Assembly (NCBI RefSeq): GCF_000179615.1
Contig: NZ_AEDD01000001.1
Location: forward strand, 248,001-312,000
Direction of reading: 5' to 3'
DNA: 64,000 nucleotides
Source: Paenibacillus curdlanolyticus YK9
GTDB lineage: Bacteria; Bacillota; Bacilli; Paenibacillales; Paenibacillaceae
The translations under genes were made by a program, and so were the position numbers. Below are positions 26,466 through 34,284 of this stretch, one piece after another; positions within the stretch are counted from its first letter, which is position 1; every line of letters starts with the position of its first letter. The notes beneath the pieces were generated by a model, which was given only the letters and a program-made list of their open reading frames with translations, was not told where the DNA came from and searched no databases.

Positions 26466-26901
26466 CGTTGCACGAACCATCGATTCGAAGGCGAGATGCT
26501 GCATGGCTGTTGTTGGTTAGCGCCTCTGGCGGGTGCTAAGCAGCCTTGCTGAAGCAAGGTGCAAGCAATTGCGCGTGCAGCACTTTTAATTATTGGCGCT
26601 TTATTCCAACTGTATCGTTCGCGGGTGTGGCTTCCAGCGGCTGATTGGAGCTGAATCATTGCAGTTAGTGCAATGAAATGAAAAGATAACTCGCAGCTTC
26701 TGATTGTCGCTGCAATCTCTGCAATGACAAACCGGCTACACTTGCACCCGTAACTTCATCACGCACCATATCCGCACCTCGCACCTGCATCAACTCTGCT
26801 CTATTCAACAGTGGTTTCCAGATCTCAACAACAAAACAGGGCCGTCCCTTAAGCCTTGGTGGCTTGAGGACAACCCCATCAATTGATCACTTTACTTGTG
26901 T
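26466..26901. other. Intergenic stretch with small hairpins, no gene seen
   Basis: About 440 bases without a convincing coding frame. Visible structure: CCTTGC-TGAA-GCAAGG (26544-26559) inside a looser GTGCT...AGCAC pairing that ends before TTTTAATT (26533-26590), CATTGCA-GTTAG-TGCAATG (26657-26675), and TTAAGCC/GGCTTGA near 26850-26873. No tRNA cloverleaf. A small RNA is possible but unsupported. Confidence 0.4.
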
Positions 26902-26940
26902 AAAAAAACCTCATCCCGCATTGTAACGTGATTGCCGGAT
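26902..26940 (-). terminator. Terminator of the GntR-ABC operon (minus strand)
   Basis: Read on the minus strand, ATCCGGCAAT pairs with AATGCGGGAT (8 of 10 pairs), followed by GAGG and a run of seven T. It begins eight bases after the permease stop. Confidence 0.65.
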
Positions 26941-26948
26941 TGATTACC

Positions 26949-27638
26949 CTACGCCGTCGCCCGGCGAATAAACCAATAAGCTAATCCGCCGAGCAGTACC
27001 GTAATCGGCAGCGTGTACAGAGCCAGCTCCGCCATCGTCTGGTCTCCGAACCAGTCGAATAGATTCGCCCAGTATCCATTGGTGACGAGAAGGAAGGATG
27101 CGAGCGTGCCGAGTACGATAAACGCTATGGCAATGACAAGCATGCCAATTTTACCGAAGCGCCGATAGAAGCCGCCAATAGCGAATCCGAGAACAAATTG
27201 ATTCAGCAGCAAAAGCAACGGAATCCAGAATCGGTTGATGCTGCTGCCGTCGCTCCAATAGGGCAGCTCGAAGAAATGCAGGTTCACGCCCCAATAATTC
27301 GTCCATTCGCTCTCAGCGATCGAGAATAGGAACAATAGCAGCGCAGTAATGGCGAATGCGCCGACAGCAGACGCGATCGTCCCCCAATAATAGTCCTTGC
27401 GCCGGACGCTCAAGCCAAGCGCGAAGGGGAAGGTTTGAACGAATGAAAGAATGCCGATGACGAACGTATAGATAAAAATGGAAACGAGTCCGCCGGTATA
27501 GGTTCCTTCACCCGCAGGATTAATCGCGCCAATAATCAGGTTGACAACGAAGCTAGACATGAGAATGATCCACGGAACGTAAAACCACTGCTGTTTATTG
27601 CGGCTGTGCATGCGGATAATCGCTTGCGTTCGATTCAT
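26949..27638 (-). CDS. ABC transporter permease (ABC-2 like)
   Basis: Membrane subunit of an export-type ABC system. About six hydrophobic segments are visible, including FYVPWIILMSSFVVNLIIGA near the N-terminus and YTLPITVLLGGLAYWFI at the end; SVRRKDYYWGT is a cytoplasmic loop motif seen in YhcI/YtrC-type permeases. 229 residues. The start MNRTQAIIRM at 27638 follows a GAAGGAGG site and overlaps the ATPase stop by one base. It is the third gene of a GntR-ATPase-permease operon. Substrate unknown; related operons respond to cell-wall stress, but that is inference. Confidence 0.85.
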   Translation of the reverse strand: MNRTQAIIRMHSRNKQQWFYVPWIILMSSFVVNLIIGAINPAGEGTYTGGLVSIFIYTFVIGILSFVQTFPFALGLSVRRKDYYWGTIASAVGAFAITALLLFLFSIAESEWTNYWGVNLHFFELPYWSDGSSINRFWIPLLLLLNQFVLGFAIGGFYRRFGKIGMLVIAIAFIVLGTLASFLLVTNGYWANLFDWFGDQTMAELALYTLPITVLLGGLAYWFIRRATA

Positions 27639-28540
27639 TAGCGATTCGCCTCCTTCTTGTTGCTCGCTTGCTGGCGAGTGCAATATACGATCAACTGCTG
27701 GAGCGAAACTGGCGTAACGGCTAGCCCAAGCGATTCCGCTTCGTCCTGTCCGGTATGCCCATAGCGCGCATCATCCAGAATCGATAGCTGCACCAAACCG
27801 CCTAGCGCCTGCCGATCGATGACCGTGCGTCCGGATGCGAACACTTCAACGGCAGCAGAGGGACCGGAGACGCTGTAGGCGCGGCCGCGAAGCGATTCGG
27901 CATCCTCATCAAGCAGCAGCATGCCGCGGTCGATCAGCAGGACATGCTCCAGCAGCATGCTGACCTCGTCGATCAAGTGCGTCGAGAGTATGATTGTGCG
28001 CGGATGCTCTGCGTAGTCTGCAAGCAGCTGATCATAGAACAATTGGCGCGCCACGGCATCAAGTCCGAGATACGGCTCATCGAATATGGTAAGCGGGGCG
28101 CGGCTGGCTAGCCCAATAATAATGCCGACAGCGGACAGCATGCCGCGCGATAGCTTCTTCATATTCCGTTTGTAGGGCAGGCCGAATGCTTCGACGAGCG
28201 ATGCCGCGAACGCTTCATCCCAGTTGGGATAGAGAGAGGCCGCCGTTCGCAGCACATCTCGTACGCTGAAGAAATCAGGATATTTCTGGCTTTCTTTAAT
28301 GAAGCAAACGCGGCTTAGCACATTGTCGTTTTCGAACGGATGCTCGCCGAACAAGCGAAGCTCTCCTTCTGTTGCGAACTGTTGGGCAGTGAGAATGTGC
28401 ATAATGGTCGTCTTGCCTGCGCCGTTGCGTCCCAGCAAGCCGTATATTTTATTCTCCTCCATGTCGAAGCTAACGTTATCAATCGCGTTTACCTCGCCGT
28501 AGCTTTTACGCAATCCCTTCACATGAACAACGGTATTCAT
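27638..28540 (-). CDS. ABC transporter ATP-binding protein
   Basis: Energising subunit for the permease at 26949-27638. Walker A GRNGAGKTT, a Q-loop region, signature LSRGM and Walker B LTIFDEPYLGLD are all visible, followed by the STHLIDEV switch. 300 residues with a ~90-residue C-terminal extension typical of YtrB/YhcH-type export ATPases. ATG 28540 overlaps the regulator's stop (ATGA), so the three genes are translationally coupled. A GntR repressor encoded first in the operon presumably regulates it. Confidence 0.92.
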   Translation of the reverse strand: MNTVVHVKGLRKSYGEVNAIDNVSFDMEENKIYGLLGRNGAGKTTIMHILTAQQFATEGELRLFGEHPFENDNVLSRVCFIKESQKYPDFFSVRDVLRTAASLYPNWDEAFAASLVEAFGLPYKRNMKKLSRGMLSAVGIIIGLASRAPLTIFDEPYLGLDAVARQLFYDQLLADYAEHPRTIILSTHLIDEVSMLLEHVLLIDRGMLLLDEDAESLRGRAYSVSGPSAAVEVFASGRTVIDRQALGGLVQLSILDDARYGHTGQDEAESLGLAVTPVSLQQLIVYCTRQQASNKKEANR

Positions 28541-28917
28541 CGATTGTCCGCTCCCTTCCGAATCAGCTCTTCCAGCTGCGCTGACGTGATGCCAAGCCGC
28601 TGCGCTTCCCGCAGCATCGTGACCACATATTGTTCATAAAACTGCGTTTTACGTTTATTGACTGCGATGTCTCTGGCACCCGTTGCGACGAACATGCCGA
28701 TTCCCCTTTTCTTATACAAAATGCCTTCATCGACGAGCAAATTAACGCCTTTGGCCGCAGTGGCGGGATTAATGCGGTAAAACGCTGCGATCTGTGTCGT
28801 AGAAGGGGCCTGCGATTCTTCTAAAATTGTGCCTTCGATAATGTCGTCCTCTATCCGTTCAGCGATCTGCATGAAAATTGGACGGCTGTCGTCCATGCTT
28901 GTTGGACCCATTGACAT
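28537..28917 (-). CDS. GntR-family regulator, YtrA/YhcF type
   Basis: A 126-residue repressor with one winged helix-turn-helix (PIFMQIAERIEDDIIEGTI; PSTTQIAAFYRINPATAAKG) and only a short C-terminal helix for dimerisation, the pattern of the YtrA subfamily, which controls its own ABC operon. ATG 28917 follows GGTGGTGAG. An excellent promoter lies at 28956-28984, with an inverted repeat across the -10 region that is the obvious self-operator. It is divergent from prmA. The inducing signal is unknown; for YtrA relatives, cell-wall antibiotics induce. Confidence 0.9.
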   Translation of the reverse strand: MSMGPTSMDDSRPIFMQIAERIEDDIIEGTILEESQAPSTTQIAAFYRINPATAAKGVNLLVDEGILYKKRGIGMFVATGARDIAVNKRKTQFYEQYVVTMLREAQRLGITSAQLEELIRKGADNR

Positions 28918-28931
28918 GTGCTCACCACCGT

Positions 28932-28972
28932 GTTGGTTAATTACTCATGTAACTAACTATATAGCTAACCAA
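28932..28972. promoter_or_regulatory. Inverted repeat, candidate GntR operator
   Basis: GTTGGTTA (28932-28939) and TAACCAAC (28965-28972) are perfect inverted arms 25 bases apart. They span the -10 box and the expected start site of the GntR operon, suitable for a repressor dimer. Confidence 0.55.
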
Positions 28973-28984
28973 CTTACTCGTCAA
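28956..28984 (-). promoter_or_regulatory. Sigma-A promoter of the GntR-ABC operon
   Basis: On the minus strand, TTGACG (28979-28984), exactly 17 bases, TATAGT (28956-28961). Near-consensus. Confidence 0.8.
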
Positions 28985-29113
28985 TAGGCGCATGCTGAAA
29001 ACGATCATAACGTTCGAAGCGCTACGCTCCTCGCGGCAGGAAGATTTTATGCCTCCGATTGTGCTACAATAAACGTTATGAGCTTGGTTAAAGGCAACGA
29101 GGGGGATATAACA

Positions 29114-30112
29114 ATGAAATATCATGAACTTACGATCGCAACGCGCGAAGAGGTCGTCGAGGCGATATCGGATTTTTTGCATGAGGCAGGAGCAGGCGGA
29201 GTAGCGATCGAGGAATCAGGCTCTCTGAATCGGAAGCGGGACACCTCGTTCGGGCAATGGTACGAGCACGCGCTGAATGATATCGCAGAAGGCGACTGCA
29301 TCATTCAAGGCTATTTTGCAGAAGAGACGGACATGGAGCCGCTGGTGGAAGCGATTAAGCCGTTTATCGAGCAGCTGCGCGAGTATGATTTGGATCCCGG
29401 CGACTTCACCGTATCCCATCAGCTTGTGGATGAAGATTCCTGGGCAGAGGCGTGGAAGCAATACTTCAAGCCGATCCGCGTTTCCGAGCGTCTGACGATT
29501 AAGCCGACTTGGGAAGACTATGAAGCAAGCGAAGGCGAGAACATCATTGAGCTGGACCCAGGCATGGCGTTCGGCACGGGCACGCACCCAACGACGGCGC
29601 TTTGCTTGCGCACGCTAGAATCGGTTATTCATGGCGGCGAAGAAGTAATCGATGTCGGAACAGGCTCTGGCATTTTGGCCATCGGCGCAATTAAGCTTGG
29701 CGCACGCGCCGTGCTTGCGGTAGATTTGGATCCCGTTGCGGTGTCGAGCGCGAAGGAGAACGCCCATCTGAACGGATTGTCTGAACAGATCGACGTTCGC
29801 TTGAGCGACCTGCTCGGCGTATTGAAGGGCGAGACGAAGGATGAAAGCGGCGCAGAAGCAGGCCCGCTGAACGTCACAGTCCCGGTTGATGTCGTCGTAG
29901 CGAACATTCTCGCCGAGATCATACTCATGTTCTTGGATGATGTGTACGCAGCGCTGAAGCCAGGCGGCTATTATATTGCTTCGGGGATTTGGAAAAACAA
30001 AGAAGAGGTTGTAGAGCAAGGCTTGCTGCAAGCAGGCTTCGAAATCGTCGATCGCCGGCGCGAGGAAGATTGGATTGCCTTTGTCGCAGCTAACCCGAAA
30101 GCGGGTGAATAG
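29114..30112 (+). CDS. prmA: Ribosomal protein L11 methyltransferase
   Basis: SAM-dependent methyltransferase modifying the L11 protein of the 50S subunit. The small N-terminal substrate-recognition domain (YHELTIATREEVVEAISDFL) is followed by the Rossmann domain with DVGTGSGILAIGAIKLG and VDLDPVAV; VVANILAEI matches the family's catalytic strand (N-x-x-x-x). 332 residues. ATG 29114 follows AGGGGGAT. In B. subtilis prmA directly follows dnaJ; here two accessory units lie between. The downstream genes to mtaB run in the same direction with short gaps and are probably co-transcribed. Confidence 0.95.
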   Translation: MKYHELTIATREEVVEAISDFLHEAGAGGVAIEESGSLNRKRDTSFGQWYEHALNDIAEGDCIIQGYFAEETDMEPLVEAIKPFIEQLREYDLDPGDFTVSHQLVDEDSWAEAWKQYFKPIRVSERLTIKPTWEDYEASEGENIIELDPGMAFGTGTHPTTALCLRTLESVIHGGEEVIDVGTGSGILAIGAIKLGARAVLAVDLDPVAVSSAKENAHLNGLSEQIDVRLSDLLGVLKGETKDESGAEAGPLNVTVPVDVVVANILAEIILMFLDDVYAALKPGGYYIASGIWKNKEEVVEQGLLQAGFEIVDRRREEDWIAFVAANPKAGE

Positions 30113-30118
30113 GCATTC

Positions 30119-30829
30119 ATGCAAAATTTCGTGTGGTTTCCGCTTGAGGATTTTCCGTTTATCATCCTGACGCTTGTCATTGCATTTACGGTACACGAAT
30201 TCGCACATGCCTACACGGCTTATAAATTCGGGGATATGACTGCCTATAACGAAGGACGCGTAACGCTTAACCCGCGCGTCCATCTTGATTTTCTTGGCAC
30301 GCTGCTGATCATTATCGCCGGCTTTGGCTGGGCCAAGCCGGTGCCGGTCAATCCGAATCGGTTCAAGCATCCGAAAGTGATGAGCATTATCGTGACTGCT
30401 GCCGGGCCGATTAGCAATTTATTGATCGCCGCTATTGGCGTTATTCTCGTCTATGGATTGAATGAAACGGGATTATTGCATGCAGGCTCCGAGGGCGTAT
30501 ATTCGGCACTTGTCCATTTCTTCTTTTATTTAATTACGATGAACATCCTGTTGTTTATTTTTAATTTGATCCCTCTGCCTCCATTGGATGGCTATCGCAT
30601 CATTACGAACCTAGTGCCTTATCAGCTGCGTTATAAAATGGAGCAAAACGTGCAATGGGGAATGTTCGTTTTTCTGCTGCTGGTATTTATTCCACCGTTG
30701 CGTGCTGTAACGCTCGATCCGGTGTTAGGTTTCCAATGGGATATTTTTAGTTTTATTATTTCAATGTGCGATCGTGTGTTCTCAAAGGAATTGGACTGGA
30801 ACCAGATCGTCATAGATTTTTTAAGATAA
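30119..30829 (+). CDS. Site-2 protease family (M50) membrane protein
   Basis: Intramembrane metalloprotease with several membrane segments. The zinc site is H26-E27-x-x-H30 in TVHEFAHAY, inside the first segments; the second conserved motif appears as NLIPLPPLDG, whose Asp is the third zinc ligand. 236 residues, the compact form of the family without a PDZ domain. It lies six bases after prmA and before rsmE, a place it does not occupy in B. subtilis. The target is unknown; relatives cleave membrane-bound regulators such as anti-sigma factors or SpoIVFB substrates. It ends with a hydrophobic tail followed by DRVFSKELDWN. Confidence 0.88.
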   Translation: MQNFVWFPLEDFPFIILTLVIAFTVHEFAHAYTAYKFGDMTAYNEGRVTLNPRVHLDFLGTLLIIIAGFGWAKPVPVNPNRFKHPKVMSIIVTAAGPISNLLIAAIGVILVYGLNETGLLHAGSEGVYSALVHFFFYLITMNILLFIFNLIPLPPLDGYRIITNLVPYQLRYKMEQNVQWGMFVFLLLVFIPPLRAVTLDPVLGFQWDIFSFIISMCDRVFSKELDWNQIVIDFLR

Positions 30830-30879
30830 ATCATGATAAGATGATGGTTGGAATTTTCGTAAAGAAGTAGGTATGAGCG

Positions 30880-31644
30880 ATGCAGAGATATTTTGTGCCG
30901 ACTAGCCAATTCGATGAGACGACCGTTACGCTGCTGGGCGACGATGCCCATCATGCGTCACGTGTCATGCGAATGCGCAGCGGCGATTCATTCATAGTAA
31001 GCGATGGCGCCGGACGCGAGGCAATTGCAAAGGCGACATCCATTGCTGCCGATCGTATTGAAGCGGACATTGTTGAGAAGCTGGCAGGAGATCGAGAGCC
31101 TGCTTGGCAGATTACAATTGCGCAAAGCTTGCCCAAAGGCGACAAGATGGAACTGATTATTCAAAAAGGGACGGAAATCGGCGCATATGCGTTCGTGCCG
31201 TTCGAGTCCGAGCGAATGATCGTCCAGTATGACGCGAAGAAGGAAGCCAAGCGATTGGAGCGGTGGGAAAAAATTGCTAAGGAAGCGGCAGAACAAGCGC
31301 ATCGCAGTCGAATCCCTGCTATTGCGAAGCCGGCCAGCTGGAAGCAGCTTGTCGGCAGCATCGGCGAGTACGACTTGGTGCTCTTTTGCTATGAGGAAGA
31401 AGGACGCTCGGGTTCGGGCTCTGGCTTGCGAGATGCGGTGCGTCCTATAGCCGACCGGTCCAACGCCCGAGTGCTTGTCGTAGTAGGGCCGGAGGGCGGC
31501 TTCACGGAGAGTGAAGCGGCAGATGCAAGCGGGGCTGGCGCTGTTGTTGTCGGTTTGGGCAAGCGCATACTGCGCACGGAGACAGCCGGCTTGGTCGCGT
31601 TGACTGCGCTGCTGTACGAATCCGGAGAAATGGGAGGAAAATAA
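30880..31644 (+). CDS. rsmE: 16S rRNA (uracil1498-N3)-methyltransferase
   Basis: SPOUT-class methyltransferase that modifies U1498 of 16S rRNA. N-terminal PUA-like domain (MQRYFVPTSQF...DDAHHASRVMRMRSGD) followed by the trefoil-knot domain with VVGPEGGFTESEA and GLGKRILRTETA, the SAM-binding loops. 254 residues, normal length. ATG 30880 with a weak AAGAAGTAGG site. It ends three bases before mtaB, so the two are co-transcribed, as in B. subtilis. Confidence 0.96.
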   Translation: MQRYFVPTSQFDETTVTLLGDDAHHASRVMRMRSGDSFIVSDGAGREAIAKATSIAADRIEADIVEKLAGDREPAWQITIAQSLPKGDKMELIIQKGTEIGAYAFVPFESERMIVQYDAKKEAKRLERWEKIAKEAAEQAHRSRIPAIAKPASWKQLVGSIGEYDLVLFCYEEEGRSGSGSGLRDAVRPIADRSNARVLVVVGPEGGFTESEAADASGAGAVVVGLGKRILRTETAGLVALTALLYESGEMGGK

Positions 31645-31647
31645 ACG

Positions 31648-33042
31648 ATGCCATCAGTCGCATTTTACACCTTGGGCTGCAAAGTTAACTTTTACGATAC
31701 GGAAGCGATGTGGCAGCTGTTCAAGAACGACGGTTATGAACAAGTCGATTTTGAAGAACGGACGGCTGACGTATATGTCATAAACACATGCACGGTTACG
31801 AATACAGGCGATAAGAAGAGCCGCCAAATTATTCGCCGTGCGATTCGCCGCAATCCGGATGCTGTAATCGCGGTGACGGGCTGCTACGCGCAGACCTCGC
31901 CTGCGGAGATTATGGAGATACCGGGCGTCGATCTGGTTATCGGCACGCAGGATCGCGACAAGCTGCTTGGCTATGTCGGCCAGATCCAGCAAGACCGCCA
32001 GCCAGTCAATGCGGTGCGCAATATTATGAAAACACGCGAGTTCGAAGAGCTGGATGTCCCTGATTTTGCTGAGCGCACGCGTGCGTTTCTCAAAATTCAG
32101 GAAGGCTGCAACAACTTCTGCACCTTCTGCATTATTCCTTGGTCGCGCGGGCTGTCGCGCAGCCGCGATCCGAAGAGCGTAATCGCGCAAGCGGAGCAGC
32201 TCGTTGAAGCTGGCTACAAAGAAATCGTCCTGACGGGTATTCATACTGGCGGATATGGCGATGATTTGGAAAACTACCGCTTATCCGACCTGCTGTGGGA
32301 TTTGGATAAGGTTGAAGGCTTGGAGCGCATTCGGATCAGTTCCATCGAAGCGAGCCAAATCGATGATAAAATGATTGACGTCCTTAACCGCTCCTCCAAA
32401 ATGTGCCGTCATCTTCACATTCCGCTGCAAGCGGGCGAAGATGCTGTATTGAAACGGATGCGCCGCAAGTATACGACGGCAGAGTTTGCCGAGAAGGTGA
32501 AAATGCTGCACCGTGCAATGCCTGGCGTAGCCATTACGACGGACGTTATCGTCGGATTCCCTGGCGAAACGGATGAGATGTTCGAGGAAGGGTATCGGTT
32601 CATGCAGGAAATCGGCTTCTCCGAGATGCATGTATTCCCTTACTCCAAGCGGACAGGCACGCCTGCTGCGCGGATGGAGGATCAGGTGGACGAGGAAGTG
32701 AAAAACGATCGCGTGCATAAGCTGATCGACCTTTCCGAAAAGATGCAGCTTGACTACGCGAAGCAATGGGTTGGCGAAGTGGTTGACGTCATCCCGGAGC
32801 GCGACTACAAAGGGGCGCCAGGCACAGGGCTCGTCATGGGCTATTCCGGCAACTATTTGCAGGTCGTATTCGAAGGCTCGGAAGCGCTCATCGGTCAGCT
32901 TTGCCGAGTCAAAATTACGGAAGCCGGCGTGAACGAATGCCGTGGACAGCTAGTCCGCGTGCTGGAGTCGGACACGGCTGAAGCGCGTCATGGCGCTGCT
33001 TCGAACGCTTTGCAAGCCGATGCTGTAGCGAAGGCACAATAA
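31648..33042 (+). CDS. mtaB: tRNA t6A37 methylthiotransferase MtaB
   Basis: Radical SAM enzyme converting t6A to ms2t6A at position 37 of ANN-decoding tRNAs. The N-terminal UPF0004 domain has the TLGCKVN, NTCTVTN and TGCYAQ cysteines that hold a second iron-sulfur cluster. The radical SAM cluster ligands are C154, C158 and C161 (CNNFCTFC), and a TRAM domain ends the protein. 464 residues; the last ~20 form an Ala-rich tail that is probably dispensable. GGGAGGAAAA precedes ATG 31648. Confidence 0.96.
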   Translation: MPSVAFYTLGCKVNFYDTEAMWQLFKNDGYEQVDFEERTADVYVINTCTVTNTGDKKSRQIIRRAIRRNPDAVIAVTGCYAQTSPAEIMEIPGVDLVIGTQDRDKLLGYVGQIQQDRQPVNAVRNIMKTREFEELDVPDFAERTRAFLKIQEGCNNFCTFCIIPWSRGLSRSRDPKSVIAQAEQLVEAGYKEIVLTGIHTGGYGDDLENYRLSDLLWDLDKVEGLERIRISSIEASQIDDKMIDVLNRSSKMCRHLHIPLQAGEDAVLKRMRRKYTTAEFAEKVKMLHRAMPGVAITTDVIVGFPGETDEMFEEGYRFMQEIGFSEMHVFPYSKRTGTPAARMEDQVDEEVKNDRVHKLIDLSEKMQLDYAKQWVGEVVDVIPERDYKGAPGTGLVMGYSGNYLQVVFEGSEALIGQLCRVKITEAGVNECRGQLVRVLESDTAEARHGAASNALQADAVAKAQ

Positions 33043-33113
33043 CGCGATTGCATGCAGCCCATCGGGCTCTGCGACATGAATACTACTCGATAAACCTGAG
33101 AGGAGTGCCGAGC

Positions 33114-33554
33114 ATGAAAGAAATATCGGCCGGAGGCGTCGTCTATCGCCGCACCGAGGAAAATGTGCTTCAAATTCAACTTATTCAGGATCGCTATGGC
33201 AAAGTGTCGCTGCCAAAAGGGAAGATGGAGTCAGGCGAAACCGTGGAGCAAACTGCATTGAGAGAAATTGTCGAGGAGACAGGAATGATCGGCACGATCA
33301 TCTCTCCGATTGATCAGATTAAATATCAGTATCGCCATGAAGCCAAAGGCGTGGTGGACAAGGAAGTTCACTATTATTTGGTTGAAGCGGTCGGCGGATC
33401 ATTGCAGCCTCAGGTAGAAGAAATTCGAGGCGTCGATTGGTTTTCACCGGAGGAAGCTTGGCGCAAGCAGCGCACTTCCGGCTACGATAACAACGATCGG
33501 ATTGTCGCGGGGGCATTGAAGCTGTTAGGCATTGAGGTTGAAGGGCATGCCTGA
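33114..33554 (+). CDS. Nudix hydrolase
   Basis: A 146-residue pyrophosphohydrolase fold. The Nudix box is intact, G-x5-E-x7-REIVEETG (from KGKMESGETVEQTALRE), supplying the metal-binding glutamates. Substrate cannot be told from sequence; related small enzymes hydrolyse (di)nucleoside polyphosphates or oxidised nucleotides. ATG 33114 follows AGGAGTG. The gene overlaps deoC by eight bases, implying coupled expression and perhaps a nucleotide-salvage theme. Confidence 0.9.
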   Translation: MKEISAGGVVYRRTEENVLQIQLIQDRYGKVSLPKGKMESGETVEQTALREIVEETGMIGTIISPIDQIKYQYRHEAKGVVDKEVHYYLVEAVGGSLQPQVEEIRGVDWFSPEEAWRKQRTSGYDNNDRIVAGALKLLGIEVEGHA

Positions 33555-34284
33555 GCTATGGACGCCGGATAAGAGCATTGCCCAGTTTATTGACCATACG
33601 CTGCTTAAACCTGGCGCGGTTAGCGCCGACATTGCGAAGCTCTGTCAGGAAGCTGTGCAGCATCAGTTTTACAGCGTATGCGTGAATGGATCATGGGTGT
33701 CCTATTGCAAGGAACAGCTGGCTGGCTCTAATGTGGCTGTCAGTGCTGTTGTCGGCTTCCCGCTCGGCGCAATGTCGACGAAGATAAAAGCGGCAGAAGC
33801 AGACGCTGCAGTCGAGGATGGCGCCGCCGAAATCGATATGGTGCTGCCGATCGGAGCGCTGCTGGAAGGCCGTTACGGCGTAGTGGCTTACGATATTGGA
33901 GCTGTCGTCCGTGCTGTAGAAGGGCATGCGATTGTCAAAGTCATTATGGAGACAGGCATGTTGAGCGATGAACAGAAATCCGAAGCCTGCCGCGTAGCGG
34001 AGGCAGCAGGCGCCCATTACGTGAAGACGTCAACCGGCTTCGGAATTGGCGGAGCGACGGAAGCGGATATCAAGCTGATGCGCGCTTCCGTCACGCCTGG
34101 CATCGGTGTCAAGGCATCCGGCGGCATCCGCGATCGGGACACGGCTATTATTATGCTGAATGCTGGAGCTAACCGGCTTGGCACAAGTGCAGGCATTGCG
34201 ATCGTTACAGCTGCTCCAGCGTCGGTCTTCGGGCAATCGGGAGATAACACAGGGGCAGGGCCAGCAGCGAGCACGCTATATTAA
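33547..34284 (+). CDS. deoC: Deoxyribose-phosphate aldolase
   Basis: Class I aldolase splitting 2-deoxyribose 5-phosphate into acetaldehyde and glyceraldehyde 3-phosphate in deoxynucleoside breakdown. The Schiff-base lysine is K160 in VKTSTGF, with IKVI-like METG and KASGGIRD strands around it. 245 residues, about 25 longer than the shortest family members because of a Gly/Ser-rich tail (FGQSGDNTGAGPAAS). The start ATG 33547 overlaps the Nudix stop. The last 80 bases overlap the 3' end of the convergent transporter gene on the other strand, which codes across the whole tail. Confidence 0.94.
   Translation: MPELWTPDKSIAQFIDHTLLKPGAVSADIAKLCQEAVQHQFYSVCVNGSWVSYCKEQLAGSNVAVSAVVGFPLGAMSTKIKAAEADAAVEDGAAEIDMVLPIGALLEGRYGVVAYDIGAVVRAVEGHAIVKVIMETGMLSDEQKSEACRVAEAAGAHYVKTSTGFGIGGATEADIKLMRASVTPGIGVKASGGIRDRDTAIIMLNAGANRLGTSAGIAIVTAAPASVFGQSGDNTGAGPAASTLY

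Noticed and set aside
26405-26948. Possible tRNA or other known RNA gene
   Set aside because: No cloverleaf arms or CCA end could be drawn; only isolated short hairpins.
29065-29070. Promoter for prmA (TACAAT)
   Set aside because: The hexamer upstream at 16-18 bases (AGATTT region) does not resemble a -35; not supported enough to list.
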